A stretch of 64,000 nucleotides of DNA, taken from contig NC_014220.1 in NCBI RefSeq assembly GCF_000092405.1, positions 372,001 to 436,000 of the forward strand, written 5' to 3'. The notes beneath the pieces are model-generated. The model saw only the letters and a list, made by a program, of their open reading frames with translations. It searched no databases and was not told the DNA's origin. Both the position numbers and the translations under genes were made by a program. This document shows, in pieces, positions 9,257-17,268 of this stretch; within the stretch, counting starts at the first letter, position 1, and each line of letters starts with the position of its first letter. This stretch comes from Syntrophothermus lipocalidus DSM 12680 (GTDB lineage Bacteria; Bacillota; Syntrophomonadia; Syntrophomonadales; Syntrophothermaceae).

Positions 9257-10180
9257 TTATATCAATAATACAGCTAGGAGCGTGCCGGCCGAAGCCAAGC
9301 ACCAACCCCAGTCTCTCGCCTTAAGAGACCGCCTATAAGGGAAAGCCAGTTCACCGCTGTAACCGCGGGATCTCATAGCCAGGTGTACCTCGTCGGCAAA
9401 GGCCATGCTCTTGGCAAACAAGGCTCCCATAGACGAAGCTACCAGTCTTTGCTGACGGCCGAGGGGAATACGACCTACCGTCCGTAAGAACCGAGCTTCC
9501 CACATTTCAAGCGAAAACTGCAAAAACACCACCAGATAGCGGTAAGACATCTCCAGGACCGTCACCAACAGGGTAGGAAGGCGGAAAGCGCGCAGGGCTT
9601 TGAAGATTTCGCCGACAGGGGTGGTCAAGACCAGCAAAGCCGCCAGCGACAGGGAGACCCCTACCCGCAACCCCAAGCGGGCTACGGCCAGCATACCTTC
9701 CTGGGTGAGGTATATCTCAGCAGGGAGAGTCATACCCCAGAAAGTACCTGACCACCCGGGGTGGGCCAGTACGAGTAAGGGTGTACCCTTGGTAAACAGG
9801 TTCAGGGCTGCCGGTAGGGAGATGACTATGGTGACCAGGGGGATGAACCCCCATATCTTTTTCTGTAGAGTCCAAACCGGCAGGCGCGACAGCGCCATTA
9901 CTACCGCCGTGCCGAGTCCTATGGTTACTAACTCCCAAATGGAAGAAGACATACCGGCGGACAGGATAAGCAGCACTACACATACCAGCTTGGCCCGGGG
10001 GTCCAGCCCCTGCCAGAGACCGGTTCCCCGGGCGTGCTTCTCGGTTGCCAGTTCTTCCACTACGGCTTTTCTTAGCTGGTTCATGGTCTTGCGGATGAAG
10101 TTTGTTTTCGTGAAACTGCCGCCCTTTTTGCTTGTGGTAGCTACTTCTGCAGGGCTTACCATCCATTCGGGGATTGCCAT
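9257..10180 (-). CDS. cbiQ: ECF transporter transmembrane protein (CbiQ/NikQ)
   Basis: The T component that couples the substrate-binding membrane protein to the ATPase. It has several hydrophobic helices and the two short cytoplasmic coupling motifs expected in this family (EARFLRTVG and AMRSRGY). At 307 residues it is longer than average because of a hydrophilic N-terminal extension of about 45 residues (TSKKGGSFTK). The start is supported by GGGGAGGAAG upstream. Confidence 0.9.
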   Translation of the reverse strand: MAIPEWMVSPAEVATTSKKGGSFTKTNFIRKTMNQLRKAVVEELATEKHARGTGLWQGLDPRAKLVCVVLLILSAGMSSSIWELVTIGLGTAVVMALSRLPVWTLQKKIWGFIPLVTIVISLPAALNLFTKGTPLLVLAHPGWSGTFWGMTLPAEIYLTQEGMLAVARLGLRVGVSLSLAALLVLTTPVGEIFKALRAFRLPTLLVTVLEMSYRYLVVFLQFSLEMWEARFLRTVGRIPLGRQQRLVASSMGALFAKSMAFADEVHLAMRSRGYSGELAFPYRRSLKARDWGWCLASAGTLLAVLLI

Positions 10181-10288
10181 CAGTTCTTCCTCCCCCTGGG
10201 ATTAACCACAGACAATTACAGAAGCGTGTTCTGCCTAGCGACTCGTAAGTTTTCAGAGTGGCACGAAGGTTAGCATGGTCAAAAGCTA

Positions 10289-10615
10289 CTAATTGTTTTC
10301 ACCAGTGCCTGCCAGCCGAACCCACAGCGTCACCACGGCGGCAACCAAAACCATTCCCAAGACGGCGCTTACGATATAGCCAAACGCTTGGCTAAAAAAG
10401 CTGGAAGTAAATCCCGGGATACTGTAGTCCGGCAGGGGCGCGTGTTTCCACAAATCAGCGTACTTGGCCAGACCGGCCGGAATATAGCCCACCTCATCAA
10501 CCAGCTCATCTAGTCCCCACTCTCCGAAGGCTGTACCCGTTGCCAGCAGCCCTAGCGGACATAATATAACCAGTACAATTAGAGCTGTCAACAAACGTCT
10601 GTAACCTTTAACCAT
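10289..10615 (-). CDS. NikN/CbiN-like small membrane subunit
   Basis: A 108-residue protein with one transmembrane helix near each end (about 8-28 and 79-101) and an extracytoplasmic loop with FGEWGLDEL, resembling the PDGLE-domain (NikN-type) component found beside or fused to NikM. Such subunits assist metal loading into the M component. It overlaps the 3' end of cbiM by 8 nt. The assignment rests on position and topology more than on a strict motif. Confidence 0.72.
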   Translation of the reverse strand: MVKGYRRLLTALIVLVILCPLGLLATGTAFGEWGLDELVDEVGYIPAGLAKYADLWKHAPLPDYSIPGFTSSFFSQAFGYIVSAVLGMVLVAAVVTLWVRLAGTGENN

Positions 10616-11327
10616 TGATGCTCACCTCCGGGGAGTTGTTCGGTAGAACCGGGTCTTTTTCGCTGATCAGGGAAGGATAGCTCTTGGCTACAAATCCCAA
10701 GCCTAAAGCGGTAATCACGGCTTCGATCGGCCCGGCGATGAGGAGGTGTTCTGTCATCATGGTGCTGACTGCGACTTTCAAGGGGTACATAAAGTAAAGT
10801 GGGGTACCATCCGCAGCCCGGAAAAGATGGTACTGGGAACCGAATTCGACCGACGTAAACAGGGCTGCCAGGTTAATTCCTAAGTAACCGGCTATAGCTG
10901 CCGCCCACAGTGCTCGACGGGACAGACCGGGTGCAGAGCCTTTGATCCACTTATACACGTAATACCCAAAGAAAGGCATGGCCACTCCCATGTTAAAGCA
11001 GTTGGCGCCGATGGCCAGTATGCCGCCGTCAGCGAACACCAAGGCCTGGATGATAAGAGCGGTTGAAACTGCGATACAGGCGGCCCAAGGCCCGAGCAAT
11101 ATGGCCAGCAAGACCGCGCCGACGGCGTGGCCTGAGCTTCCTCCTGGGATGGGAACGTTGAACATCATGATAACGAAACTGAAAGCCGCGCCCAGAGCTA
11201 TTAACGGGGTCTCCTTTTTCTTCAAAGTGGCTTTTACTTTTTTGGTAGCCACGCCCCAAATCGGGATCATAGCCCCAATGAAGGGAACGGCCGTTTGAGG
11301 GCTGAGATAACCGTCAGGTATATGCAA
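10608..11327 (-). CDS. cbiM: ECF substrate-specific component CbiM/NikM, TTG start
   Basis: The metal-binding membrane subunit. With the TTG at 11327-11325 the protein begins MHIPDGYL, the hallmark of CbiM/NikM, where the free N-terminus and His2 bind the metal. GGAGGAG lies about 8 nt upstream. A longer reading frame beginning at 11369 would bury this N-terminus under 14 residues (several of them encoded by a dispersed repeat) and is rejected. Other features are the conserved PIPGGSSGHAVGA loop with a metal-ligand His and several membrane helices. Length 239 residues. Confidence 0.9.
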   Translation of the reverse strand: MHIPDGYLSPQTAVPFIGAMIPIWGVATKKVKATLKKKETPLIALGAAFSFVIMMFNVPIPGGSSGHAVGAVLLAILLGPWAACIAVSTALIIQALVFADGGILAIGANCFNMGVAMPFFGYYVYKWIKGSAPGLSRRALWAAAIAGYLGINLAALFTSVEFGSQYHLFRAADGTPLYFMYPLKVAVSTMMTEHLLIAGPIEAVITALGLGFVAKSYPSLISEKDPVLPNNSPEVSING

Positions 11328-11354
11328 CTTCCATCTCCTCCTTTTTCTTTTTGA

Positions 11355-11394
11355 GCCACAGATGCACACAAGATGATTACTGATTTACACTGAT
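11355..11394. repeat. Dispersed decamer repeat upstream of cbiM
   Basis: GCCACAGATGCACACA followed by GATTACTGAT and TTACACTGAT: the CAC(A/T)GAT orientation of the window-wide ten-base repeat, with one irregular unit. It lies just upstream of the cbiM ribosome binding site. The apparent upstream extension of cbiM is translated from it. Confidence 0.65.
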
Positions 11395-11468
11395 ATCTTT
11401 GATATTAGTCAAGAATAACTTGACTCACGCGGCATTGACATTTTCTACAGCGGGCACAAATTGGTAAT

Positions 11469-11611
11469 AAAAAAACCATGAAGAAACTAGCTGGCGTTTC
11501 GCTCCAGCGGACACCTTCATGGTCGTCGTTGGGCAGTATGAAATTATGGTTTTCGAAGCCTGAGCAATCGATGCGGGCGCAGCACCTTCATGGTGCTGGT
11601 TAGTTGCGCCC
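11469..11611 (-). promoter_or_regulatory. Leader with two competing hairpins and a terminator ahead of cbiM
   Basis: Read on the minus strand, a first hairpin is built from GGGCGC/GCGCCC (11606-11611 with 11575-11580) and AGCACC/GGTGCT inside it. A second hairpin pairs CCATGAAG (11522-11515) with CTTCATGG (11483-11476), has an inner GCTGG/CCAGC stem, and is followed by seven U, so it is a good intrinsic terminator. Both hairpins contain the same 11-mer ACCATGAAGGT, so the first copy could replace the second in pairing with CTTCATGG. It may simply end the upstream operon, or it may control cbiM. I do not recognise a known riboswitch consensus. Confidence 0.5.
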
Positions 11612-11658
11612 TTGCACTTTTTAGGAACCAGACGACGGAAAACAACTATTCTCTGACC

Positions 11659-12459
11659 TTAGAAATCCTTTACCAGGGTAAAAGTGCTGGTGATGTTTTG
11701 GTGCTTAACCGAAAACAACCAGTTACCGCGAGCCATGAGAAAGACCCGGGCTTTACCCCCATCGTCGGTAGTCATTTGAATAGGATAGTCCCGCCCGGAT
11801 ACCCCAGGGTACGAAGCCTTCACTTCAGCCCCGGGTAGAGGGCTACCCTCGTAGAGGACCTGAAACTCGTAAGGGTCACCTAGATGTACGTGGCTGTATT
11901 TGGCGGGAACGATTTCCAGCGGTATTCCCACCGGCATCAACTGGTGGTGATGGTGATGACCGATTTCCACAATGACTTTTGCATAGCAGTGCTTGATGTC
12001 GGCTTTTTCTACGGCGTAGGCGGTTATTAAACCATCTGCCCCCTTTCCCAGGGTAAGCTCAACAACAGCTCCTTTCTTTTCCAGCTCTACTTCTCTTGTT
12101 TCACCTCCTTCCACCACGAAAGCCTGCAAGGATGAATAAGCCGGCTCTATCACGGGATGCAGGTTGTAACCTTTGAGAAGTCTTAACCTGACTTCTTCTC
12201 CTGGGTGAAAATGGCCGTGATCCGTCATCGGTTCCAGCCAGATCTCGGTTTCCTCTTGTCTTGCGGCCACTTCGATCTCTTCCAACAGGATGCGGTGATG
12301 AACCAGCTCCATCTCTTTTATTCGGGCTTTGATTACCCTACGCTCACCGAAGACGTTTTCCATAAAAATCGAGTCCGCCTTCGGTATTACCCGGTCCACC
12401 TTTTCCATGACCAGTTCTTCCTGCCCATGGCGCACCAGGTAAACGTTAGCTTCGCACAC
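11659..12459 (-). CDS. CooT-like nickel-binding domain fused to a DUF4198 domain
   Basis: Residues 1-62 match CooT, a small cytoplasmic Ni(II)-binding protein: with a GTG start at 12459 the protein begins MCEANVYL, placing Cys2 as in CooT, and continues with the conserved VFGERRVIKARIKEMELV. GGGGTG lies 9 nt upstream of this GTG. The remaining 200 residues resemble DUF4198, a beta-rich family tied to nickel uptake and normally exported. Here there is no signal peptide, so the fusion should be cytoplasmic. A run of five His (GHHHHHQ) lies between predicted domain halves. Context: nickel transporter downstream and hydrogenase assembly genes nearby. Probable nickel storage or delivery; not demonstrated. 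Confidence 0.75.
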   Translation of the reverse strand: MCEANVYLVRHGQEELVMEKVDRVIPKADSIFMENVFGERRVIKARIKEMELVHHRILLEEIEVAARQEETEIWLEPMTDHGHFHPGEEVRLRLLKGYNLHPVIEPAYSSLQAFVVEGGETREVELEKKGAVVELTLGKGADGLITAYAVEKADIKHCYAKVIVEIGHHHHHQLMPVGIPLEIVPAKYSHVHLGDPYEFQVLYEGSPLPGAEVKASYPGVSGRDYPIQMTTDDGGKARVFLMARGNWLFSVKHQNITSTFTLVKDF

Positions 12460-12544
12460 CTTCATCACCCCAGCTTTCTGTAAAACCTGCCCTGTCACGA
12501 GCAGCAGGCGAAAATGCTTCTTCCGAAACCTTCCCCAAAAAATC

Positions 12545-13144
12545 TTAGCTGGCTCGCTCTTCTAAACACTCCCGGCACAACCAGCCCTTGGAGGTTAGAG
12601 TAGCCCGTGTTTCCATTACTGCTTCTCCACACCCGTCGCAGCGGACGCTTTTTCTGATGACTGCCCGCGGGGGCACCGCCGGACTGACCTCCCGGTAGTC
12701 GAACATATCTTCGAAGGGGCGGGTCATAATCGCCTCAAACATCACGGCCTGCAGTTGTTCCTTTTCCGATTGTTCTTCCCGGCTTAGCCCGCTCTTATTC
12801 GCCAATTCCCGGTAGCGCGTGAATTCGGGGCCAACCAGAGCCCCGAACTTTTCGGCTATGCGAACCGCTCGGTTCTGATTGCGGCTGATAATGGTGTACA
12901 CCTGCTTGCCGTAATCTCTAAACAGGAGGTTGCCTTTACCGAAAGTGCATCCCAGAATGGCCTGAATAGCATCGACTCCACAGGCGTCGTTTTCGACTAC
13001 GGCTACGACCTCTTCATCCTCATCTCGGTTGATTCCCAGGTAGTGTTGAGCAAACTCGGCGACCCGAACGCCTCTAAGCAATCCGGGGCAGATGTGCCCG
13101 TGAAACTGAACCGCCTTCTCCAAAGGGGACATGTCCTGACACAC
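12545..13144 (-). CDS. FmdE-family protein with C-terminal zinc finger
   Basis: The N-terminal domain carries the FmdE signature FHGHICPGL, and the conserved Cys in NDACGVDAIQ and GCTFGKGNL. FmdE proteins were named from formylmethanofuran dehydrogenase operons, but many occur in organisms without that enzyme and their biochemical role is not settled. The C-terminus has a CDGCGE...CRECLE zinc finger. GTG at 13144 is chosen because AAAGGCGG lies 9 nt upstream; an ATG at 13132 is the alternative. It is in a row with the CooT fusion and the metal transporter, so a metal-related role is plausible. Confidence 0.82.
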   Translation of the reverse strand: MCQDMSPLEKAVQFHGHICPGLLRGVRVAEFAQHYLGINRDEDEEVVAVVENDACGVDAIQAILGCTFGKGNLLFRDYGKQVYTIISRNQNRAVRIAEKFGALVGPEFTRYRELANKSGLSREEQSEKEQLQAVMFEAIMTRPFEDMFDYREVSPAVPPRAVIRKSVRCDGCGEAVMETRATLTSKGWLCRECLEERAS

Positions 13145-13192
13145 GGTTTATCGCCGCCTTTCGCTGATATGTATAACCTATTCTTTGCTCAG

Positions 13193-13627
13193 TCAAACGC
13201 GACCAAAGTTATCATACACCTTTCGGATTCTTCGTACCAGGTCTTCCACCTGAAGGGGGAGTGGCTCGTCCAGGGCACCGGCGATTTCGATACCATACCT
13301 GTTTATCGGTAATAGCACCTTGACCGCGGGTGAACTGGCAATGGCTTCCGCCATGCGCGTCGTCAGCTCCCCCAGAAACGAATTAGCGGCTATAATGGCC
13401 ACCGACCCGGCAATAACGTCAACCTTGCTCGCACACTGGACTACCACGTTTTCCCCGCTTGCGCCTTCATTGGCACCCGCCCTGAGCATCACGGAAGTTG
13501 CAACCGCATTAGTACCGAGCCCCATAATCGTGACTTCCTCGCCCAGTTCCTGACGCAACTTTTCGACGATTAGGCGACCGATTCCTCCTCCCTGTCCATC
13601 TACCACTGCTACTTTCAGTGCAGGCAC
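13193..13627 (-). CDS. DUF3842 family protein
   Basis: A 144-residue protein matching DUF3842 as I know it: an N-terminal VAVVDGQGGGIGRLIVEKL resembling a nucleotide-binding loop, followed by alternating strand and helix. Function is unknown. GTG at 13627 is preferred because AAGGAAGGTGG is correctly spaced upstream and it puts the conserved VAVVDGQGGG near the start; an ATG at 13654 has no ribosome binding site. It is directly upstream of the FmdE gene, consistent with one operon. Confidence 0.75.
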   Translation of the reverse strand: MPALKVAVVDGQGGGIGRLIVEKLRQELGEEVTIMGLGTNAVATSVMLRAGANEGASGENVVVQCASKVDVIAGSVAIIAANSFLGELTTRMAEAIASSPAVKVLLPINRYGIEIAGALDEPLPLQVEDLVRRIRKVYDNFGRV

Positions 13628-13769
13628 TTTGTAGTCCACCTTCCTTACAACCATAAATCAAATCAGTTATAGTTATAATATAAACACGCAAAATTCTATC
13701 TTGCCCGCTTTACTCCCAGCATTATTGCCAGCCTCAGACTGCTTTAAAGCTTGGGTTGAGGGCAAGTCT

Positions 13770-14735
13770 TCAATCATTTCGCGGGAGGGTTAGAGTAAAT
13801 GTGACTTGCCCTTCCGGCCAGGACCGGCATTCCAGCCGGCCGTGCAGTTTCTTGGTCAAGTCCTGGCATATGCGAAGTCCCAGACCGAGGTGTTGGTTAC
13901 CCTTGGTGGTGAATCCGGATTTAAAGATTTCCGAGCGAAGCTGTGGTGAGATTTCTCCAGGATTGGTTATGGAGAACACCAGAAACGGACCTCTGCCTCT
14001 GATTACCACGGTTACCCACTTATCAGGTGGTTCTTTCGTCTCCACAGCCTCAATAGCGTTGTCGATAAGGTTGCCCAATACCCTGGCCAAATCGTAATCC
14101 CTAGTAGAACTTCCAAAAACTTGTCCTTCCACTTCCACATCCAGCCTAACCCCTTTAGCTTCAGCCTGGCACAGCTTGATGTTGAGCAGAGCGGCGATAA
14201 AGGGGCTGGTGATTTTAAGAAGGTTGTTGAGCCTAGACACGTCGACGGTGACCTGGGATAGATACTGTCCCAGGGCCTCCATGTTTCCCGTGTGGTAGAG
14301 AGAGCTTATGACTTGAATATGGTGTAAGAAGTCGTGTCGTTGGCTTCGGACCGCTGTGATAAGGTTCATGATGTCGTCCGAGATAGTGCTTTGCGTTTCG
14401 GTCAGTATCTTGGCCTCTACCACATGGGCTGAACGCAACAGTATATAAACATTTAAACCCATTAAGCTGAGAAAAAACAACCCCAGTACCACAGGGTGGG
14501 TCCTAGAACTCAAACCCTGAGCTACGGTCAAGGTAAAGCTGCCTAACAGCAAGGCCTGCAAGAGAACTGCGAAGAAAAGTGAATTCCACTGGTAAAATTT
14601 TCGCCTTTGGTTAATTTTACTCCAAAAGGAGCCGAATGTAGCTCGGATACGATGGGCCTTGTATACAGCTAAAAGGTAGACAGGTACCGCTGCCTTTAGC
14701 CACGATGGCCAAGCGGCGGGTTTACAACTGAACAC
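13770..14735 (-). CDS. Membrane sensor histidine kinase (Spo0B-type, LytTR partner)
   Basis: Three N-terminal hydrophobic segments are followed by a short linker and a Spo0B-type dimerisation helix with the phospho-acceptor His in RSQRHDFLHHIQV, then a GHKL ATPase domain with NLIDNAIEAVE and GLGLRICQDL. There is no large extracytoplasmic domain, so the signal may be sensed in the membrane. GTG at 14735 has AGGAGG about 10 nt upstream. Its partner regulator lies upstream in the same direction. The pair diverges from the hydrogenase genes and may regulate them. Confidence 0.87.
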   Translation of the reverse strand: MFSCKPAAWPSWLKAAVPVYLLAVYKAHRIRATFGSFWSKINQRRKFYQWNSLFFAVLLQALLLGSFTLTVAQGLSSRTHPVVLGLFFLSLMGLNVYILLRSAHVVEAKILTETQSTISDDIMNLITAVRSQRHDFLHHIQVISSLYHTGNMEALGQYLSQVTVDVSRLNNLLKITSPFIAALLNIKLCQAEAKGVRLDVEVEGQVFGSSTRDYDLARVLGNLIDNAIEAVETKEPPDKWVTVVIRGRGPFLVFSITNPGEISPQLRSEIFKSGFTTKGNQHLGLGLRICQDLTKKLHGRLECRSWPEGQVTFTLTLPRND

Positions 14736-14792
14736 ACAAAACCAACCTCCTGTCGGTTCAACGGGAGCTTCCAGCTTCCCAGGCTACGCGGT

Positions 14793-15530
14793 TCAAAGCT
14801 CTAAAGACATAATGTCATACAGTTCATTTAGCTTGTCTTTGCCCATGGTTACATGCTTCGGGTAGTCATAAAATGATACCCTGTAAATTCTTTCTGCTAT
14901 CGGTGAAATCTTTTCTACCTTGTCCATGTTAATGATAAAGCTTTTATGACAACGGAAGAAATTCGGCGGTAGCCGCTTTTCCAGAGAAGACAACGGTTCT
15001 GTAGTGGTGTATGGGCCTTTGATAGTATGGACTATGGTTTTCCGAGCAAGTTTTTCCACAAATACGATATCATCGGCCTCGATAAAAACCACTTCACGGT
15101 GGTCGCGAATAGTCAGCTTCTGTTTGTGCAAATGCGTCATTCTTTCAGCTTCTAATTGTTTACGGACCTTAGTAATCGCTTTTGCCACCGCTTCTGCGGT
15201 AATCGGTTTCACGATGTAGTCAGTGGCGTCGACTTGGAAAGCCTCGACCGCGTAACCGGGGTGAGCGGTGACAAAAACCAGACAAGTTTCAGGCTTAGCC
15301 GTCTTTACGATGGAAGCTAAGGATAGTCCGTCCAGTCCTGGCATTTTGACATCGAGAAAAAGCGCGTCCGGTTTCAGCTCCTCAACCAAGGACAGAGCCT
15401 CGCTCCCGCTTGACGCCTTACCCACAACCCTAACCCCAGGGATAGCAAGGAGACAATTTTCCAGCATTTCCTGAATGCTGGGCTCATCTTCAGCGATTAA
15501 AACCGTAACTTGGTTAGACGCGCGAGCCAT
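14793..15530 (-). CDS. LytTR-family response regulator
   Basis: The receiver domain has the acidic pair in IAEDEP, the phospho-acceptor in LFLDVKMPG and the conserved Lys in IVKPI. The C-terminal LytTR DNA-binding domain shows FIEADDIVFVEKL and FFRCHKSFIINMDKV. The third of three consecutive ATG codons (15530) is chosen because AGG lies 8 nt upstream. Expected to act with the adjacent Spo0B-type kinase. The proximity of the divergent hypA promoter makes the hydrogenase operon a candidate target. Confidence 0.9.
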   Translation of the reverse strand: MARASNQVTVLIAEDEPSIQEMLENCLLAIPGVRVVGKASSGSEALSLVEELKPDALFLDVKMPGLDGLSLASIVKTAKPETCLVFVTAHPGYAVEAFQVDATDYIVKPITAEAVAKAITKVRKQLEAERMTHLHKQKLTIRDHREVVFIEADDIVFVEKLARKTIVHTIKGPYTTTEPLSSLEKRLPPNFFRCHKSFIINMDKVEKISPIAERIYRVSFYDYPKHVTMGKDKLNELYDIMSLEL

Positions 15531-15610
15531 CATCATCACCTGCACTCGATAGGCTTCTGTGTCTTTAGTATACAAGTATACAATCCCGCTTCGTAACTCA
15601 CTCTAAGCGT

Positions 15611-15619
15611 ATTATATCA
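15611..15619 (-). promoter_or_regulatory. Extended -10 promoter for the LytTR regulator
   Basis: On the minus strand TGATATAAT is a perfect extended -10 element about 80 nt upstream of the regulator start. No good -35 is visible at 17 bp, which is acceptable with an extended -10. Confidence 0.5.
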
Positions 15620-15711
15620 GATTAGCGGCCAGGTTAATTGCCTGCGGCGAAATTTGCAGTCGATAACCCGTGATTTCATGCAGTATAACCGAGATAATAG
15701 ACGAGGACCAC

Positions 15712-15740
15712 TTAACAGTAAGACAGGCCAGCGGTATATT
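15712..15740 (+). promoter_or_regulatory. Candidate promoter for hypA
   Basis: TTAACA (15712-15717) and TATATT (15735-15740) are separated by exactly 17 bp, about 90 nt upstream of hypA. Each differs by one base from the housekeeping consensus. The region between the two divergent starts (15531-15827) holds no gene. Confidence 0.55.
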
Positions 15741-15827
15741 AAATCAATAAGCTGGTAAGCAGAGCCCTTTTGCCCTCTACGCTTAGGATAGAGAGGCGAA
15801 GATTGTCTTAGGTGGGTGTAACAACAA

Positions 15828-16223
15828 GTGCATGAGCTGGCTTTGATGGAAGGAATTATAGCTGCCGTTCAGGAAAGTGCAGCTGCGCATAATATAACCA
15901 GGATTACGAAGATTAAGATTGTGGTGGGCAAACTGACCATGGCTTTACCTGAAAGCCTCAGTTTTGCTTTTGATGTGCTGGTTGCGGATGATGATTTGTG
16001 GAAAGATGCGAAACTGGAAATAGAAGAAAAGGACGTGGAGTGTAGATGCAGGGCCTGTGGTAGATGTTTTGGCGGTTTGCCCTTGGGTGTTTTCAGTTGC
16101 CCGGAGTGTGGAGCGGCTAGCGTGGAAATCATACACGGGCGGGAACTACTCGTAGATTATTTCGAAGGAGAATCGCTAGATGGGGAAAAGGATCGAGCTC
16201 AAGACCGGTGTTCTGCAAGCTAA
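15828..16223 (+). CDS. hypA: Hydrogenase nickel incorporation protein HypA
   Basis: Delivers nickel to the [NiFe] hydrogenase large subunit together with HypB. The GTG start gives MHELALMEGI, with the family's invariant MHE where His2 binds nickel. The zinc site is formed by CRAC and CPEC (about 65-100). AGGTGGG lies 11 nt upstream. At 131 residues it is about 15 longer than usual; the extra C-terminal tail overlaps the start of hypB by 44 nt. Confidence 0.92.
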   Translation: MHELALMEGIIAAVQESAAAHNITRITKIKIVVGKLTMALPESLSFAFDVLVADDDLWKDAKLEIEEKDVECRCRACGRCFGGLPLGVFSCPECGAASVEIIHGRELLVDYFEGESLDGEKDRAQDRCSAS

Positions 16224-16851
16224 TGACATGATGGCCACCGCGAACCGCAAACTATTTGCCCAACGGTCGGTGCTGGTAGTTAATATAATGAGCTCGCCCG
16301 GGGCAGGCAAGACCACGATACTGGAAAAGACTATTTTGGAGCTAAAACCCAGGATGACCATGGCGGTTATTGAAGGAGACCTGTACACGGATTGGGATGC
16401 CCGGCGCATTGAAAGCACGGGGGTGCCGGTTTACCAGATAAACACCCGTGGTGGATGCCACCTCGATGCCCGGATGGTTAGAGACGCTTTCGAGCGATTG
16501 AAGCTGCGAGAGATAGATACCCTATTTATAGAAAACGTGGGCAACCTGGTTTGCCCGGCCGAGTTCGATCTGGGTGAGGACTTCCGGGTGGTAGTCTGTA
16601 CTACGACCGAAGGCAATGACAAGCCCTGGAAGTATCCTTTGATGTTCCAACAAGCCAGGGCCATTCTTTTAAACAAGATGGACCTCTTATCCCAGACTGA
16701 CTTTAATGTGAGGGAGTTCGAAAAAGCATTGTCCAGCATAAATTCTGAAGCCAAGATATTTTTCGTCTCGGGACGAACCGGCCAGGGCATAGACGAGTGG
16801 TGCCGCTGGTTAGAAGAGGAAGTTCACAAGAAGAAGATTGCTTGTAGCTAG
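16180..16851 (+). CDS. hypB: Hydrogenase maturation GTPase HypB
   Basis: GTPase that supplies nickel to HypA. The P-loop is SSPGAGKTT (about 32-40) and the dimer-interface metal motif GGCHLDARMV is present. It has no His-rich N-terminal nickel-storage stretch, so storage may rest with other proteins such as the CooT fusion. GAAGGAG lies 8 nt upstream of the ATG. It overlaps hypA. Confidence 0.93.
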   Translation: MGKRIELKTGVLQANDMMATANRKLFAQRSVLVVNIMSSPGAGKTTILEKTILELKPRMTMAVIEGDLYTDWDARRIESTGVPVYQINTRGGCHLDARMVRDAFERLKLREIDTLFIENVGNLVCPAEFDLGEDFRVVVCTTTEGNDKPWKYPLMFQQARAILLNKMDLLSQTDFNVREFEKALSSINSEAKIFFVSGRTGQGIDEWCRWLEEEVHKKKIACS

Positions 16852-16872
16852 CCAATCCCAATCTTTTTCTTC

Positions 16873-16911
16873 CCGCTTGCCGCTGGCATTGGCCCGGGGC
16901 AAGCGGCTTTC
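16873..16911 (+). terminator. Terminator after hypB
   Basis: CCGCTTGCC (16873-16881) and GGCAAGCGG (16898-16906) form a perfect 9-bp stem followed by CTTTCT. The T tail is short. It separates hypAB from the hydrogenase structural genes, so these likely have their own promoter. Confidence 0.55.
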
Positions 16912-17268
16912 TAAAACAGTTGGCCCTGACATTAGGAAGGGATACGCATAAATCGGTGCCGAGATTAAGAGGTCGAGGACATCCGGGTTTGGTGTAACAT
17001 TTGGGTGCGGTGCAAGATGTGTTTACAAAAACCGGTGTTGCTAAACGGGGCAAACGGTGCCGTCCTGAGGTCAGAAATGGAACTTGCGGCTGAACGGTCG
17101 TGAGAAAAAGGGGGGCACATGTGATTGCAGAGACGGGGCAAAGGAGGTGCAGGAAAAGAGTCATAAGAAATGACGTGAGGGCCAGCAGGCCTGCTTAAAA
17201 TGTGTCGTTGTTGAGCTCTCAAGGATCAGGTTAGTCAGGAAGACTAGTTGTTGGGAGGGACTAGCATA
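16912..17268 (+). other. Non-coding leader of the hydrogenase operon
   Basis: About 360 nt without a credible reading frame on either strand. I see no confident promoter hexamers, no riboswitch consensus I recognise and no decamer repeat. The stretch is G-rich on the plus strand towards the end and finishes in GGGAGGG, the ribosome binding site of the small-subunit gene. Regulatory sites for the hydrogenase probably lie here. Confidence 0.4.

Noticed and set aside
11328-11369. Longer N-terminus for CbiM
   Set aside because: It would hide the conserved MHIPDGYL start, has no ribosome binding site and partly translates a repeat.
11327-11658. Cobalamin or NiCo riboswitch ahead of cbiM
   Set aside because: I could not find a consensus I trust; recorded only as an attenuator-like leader.
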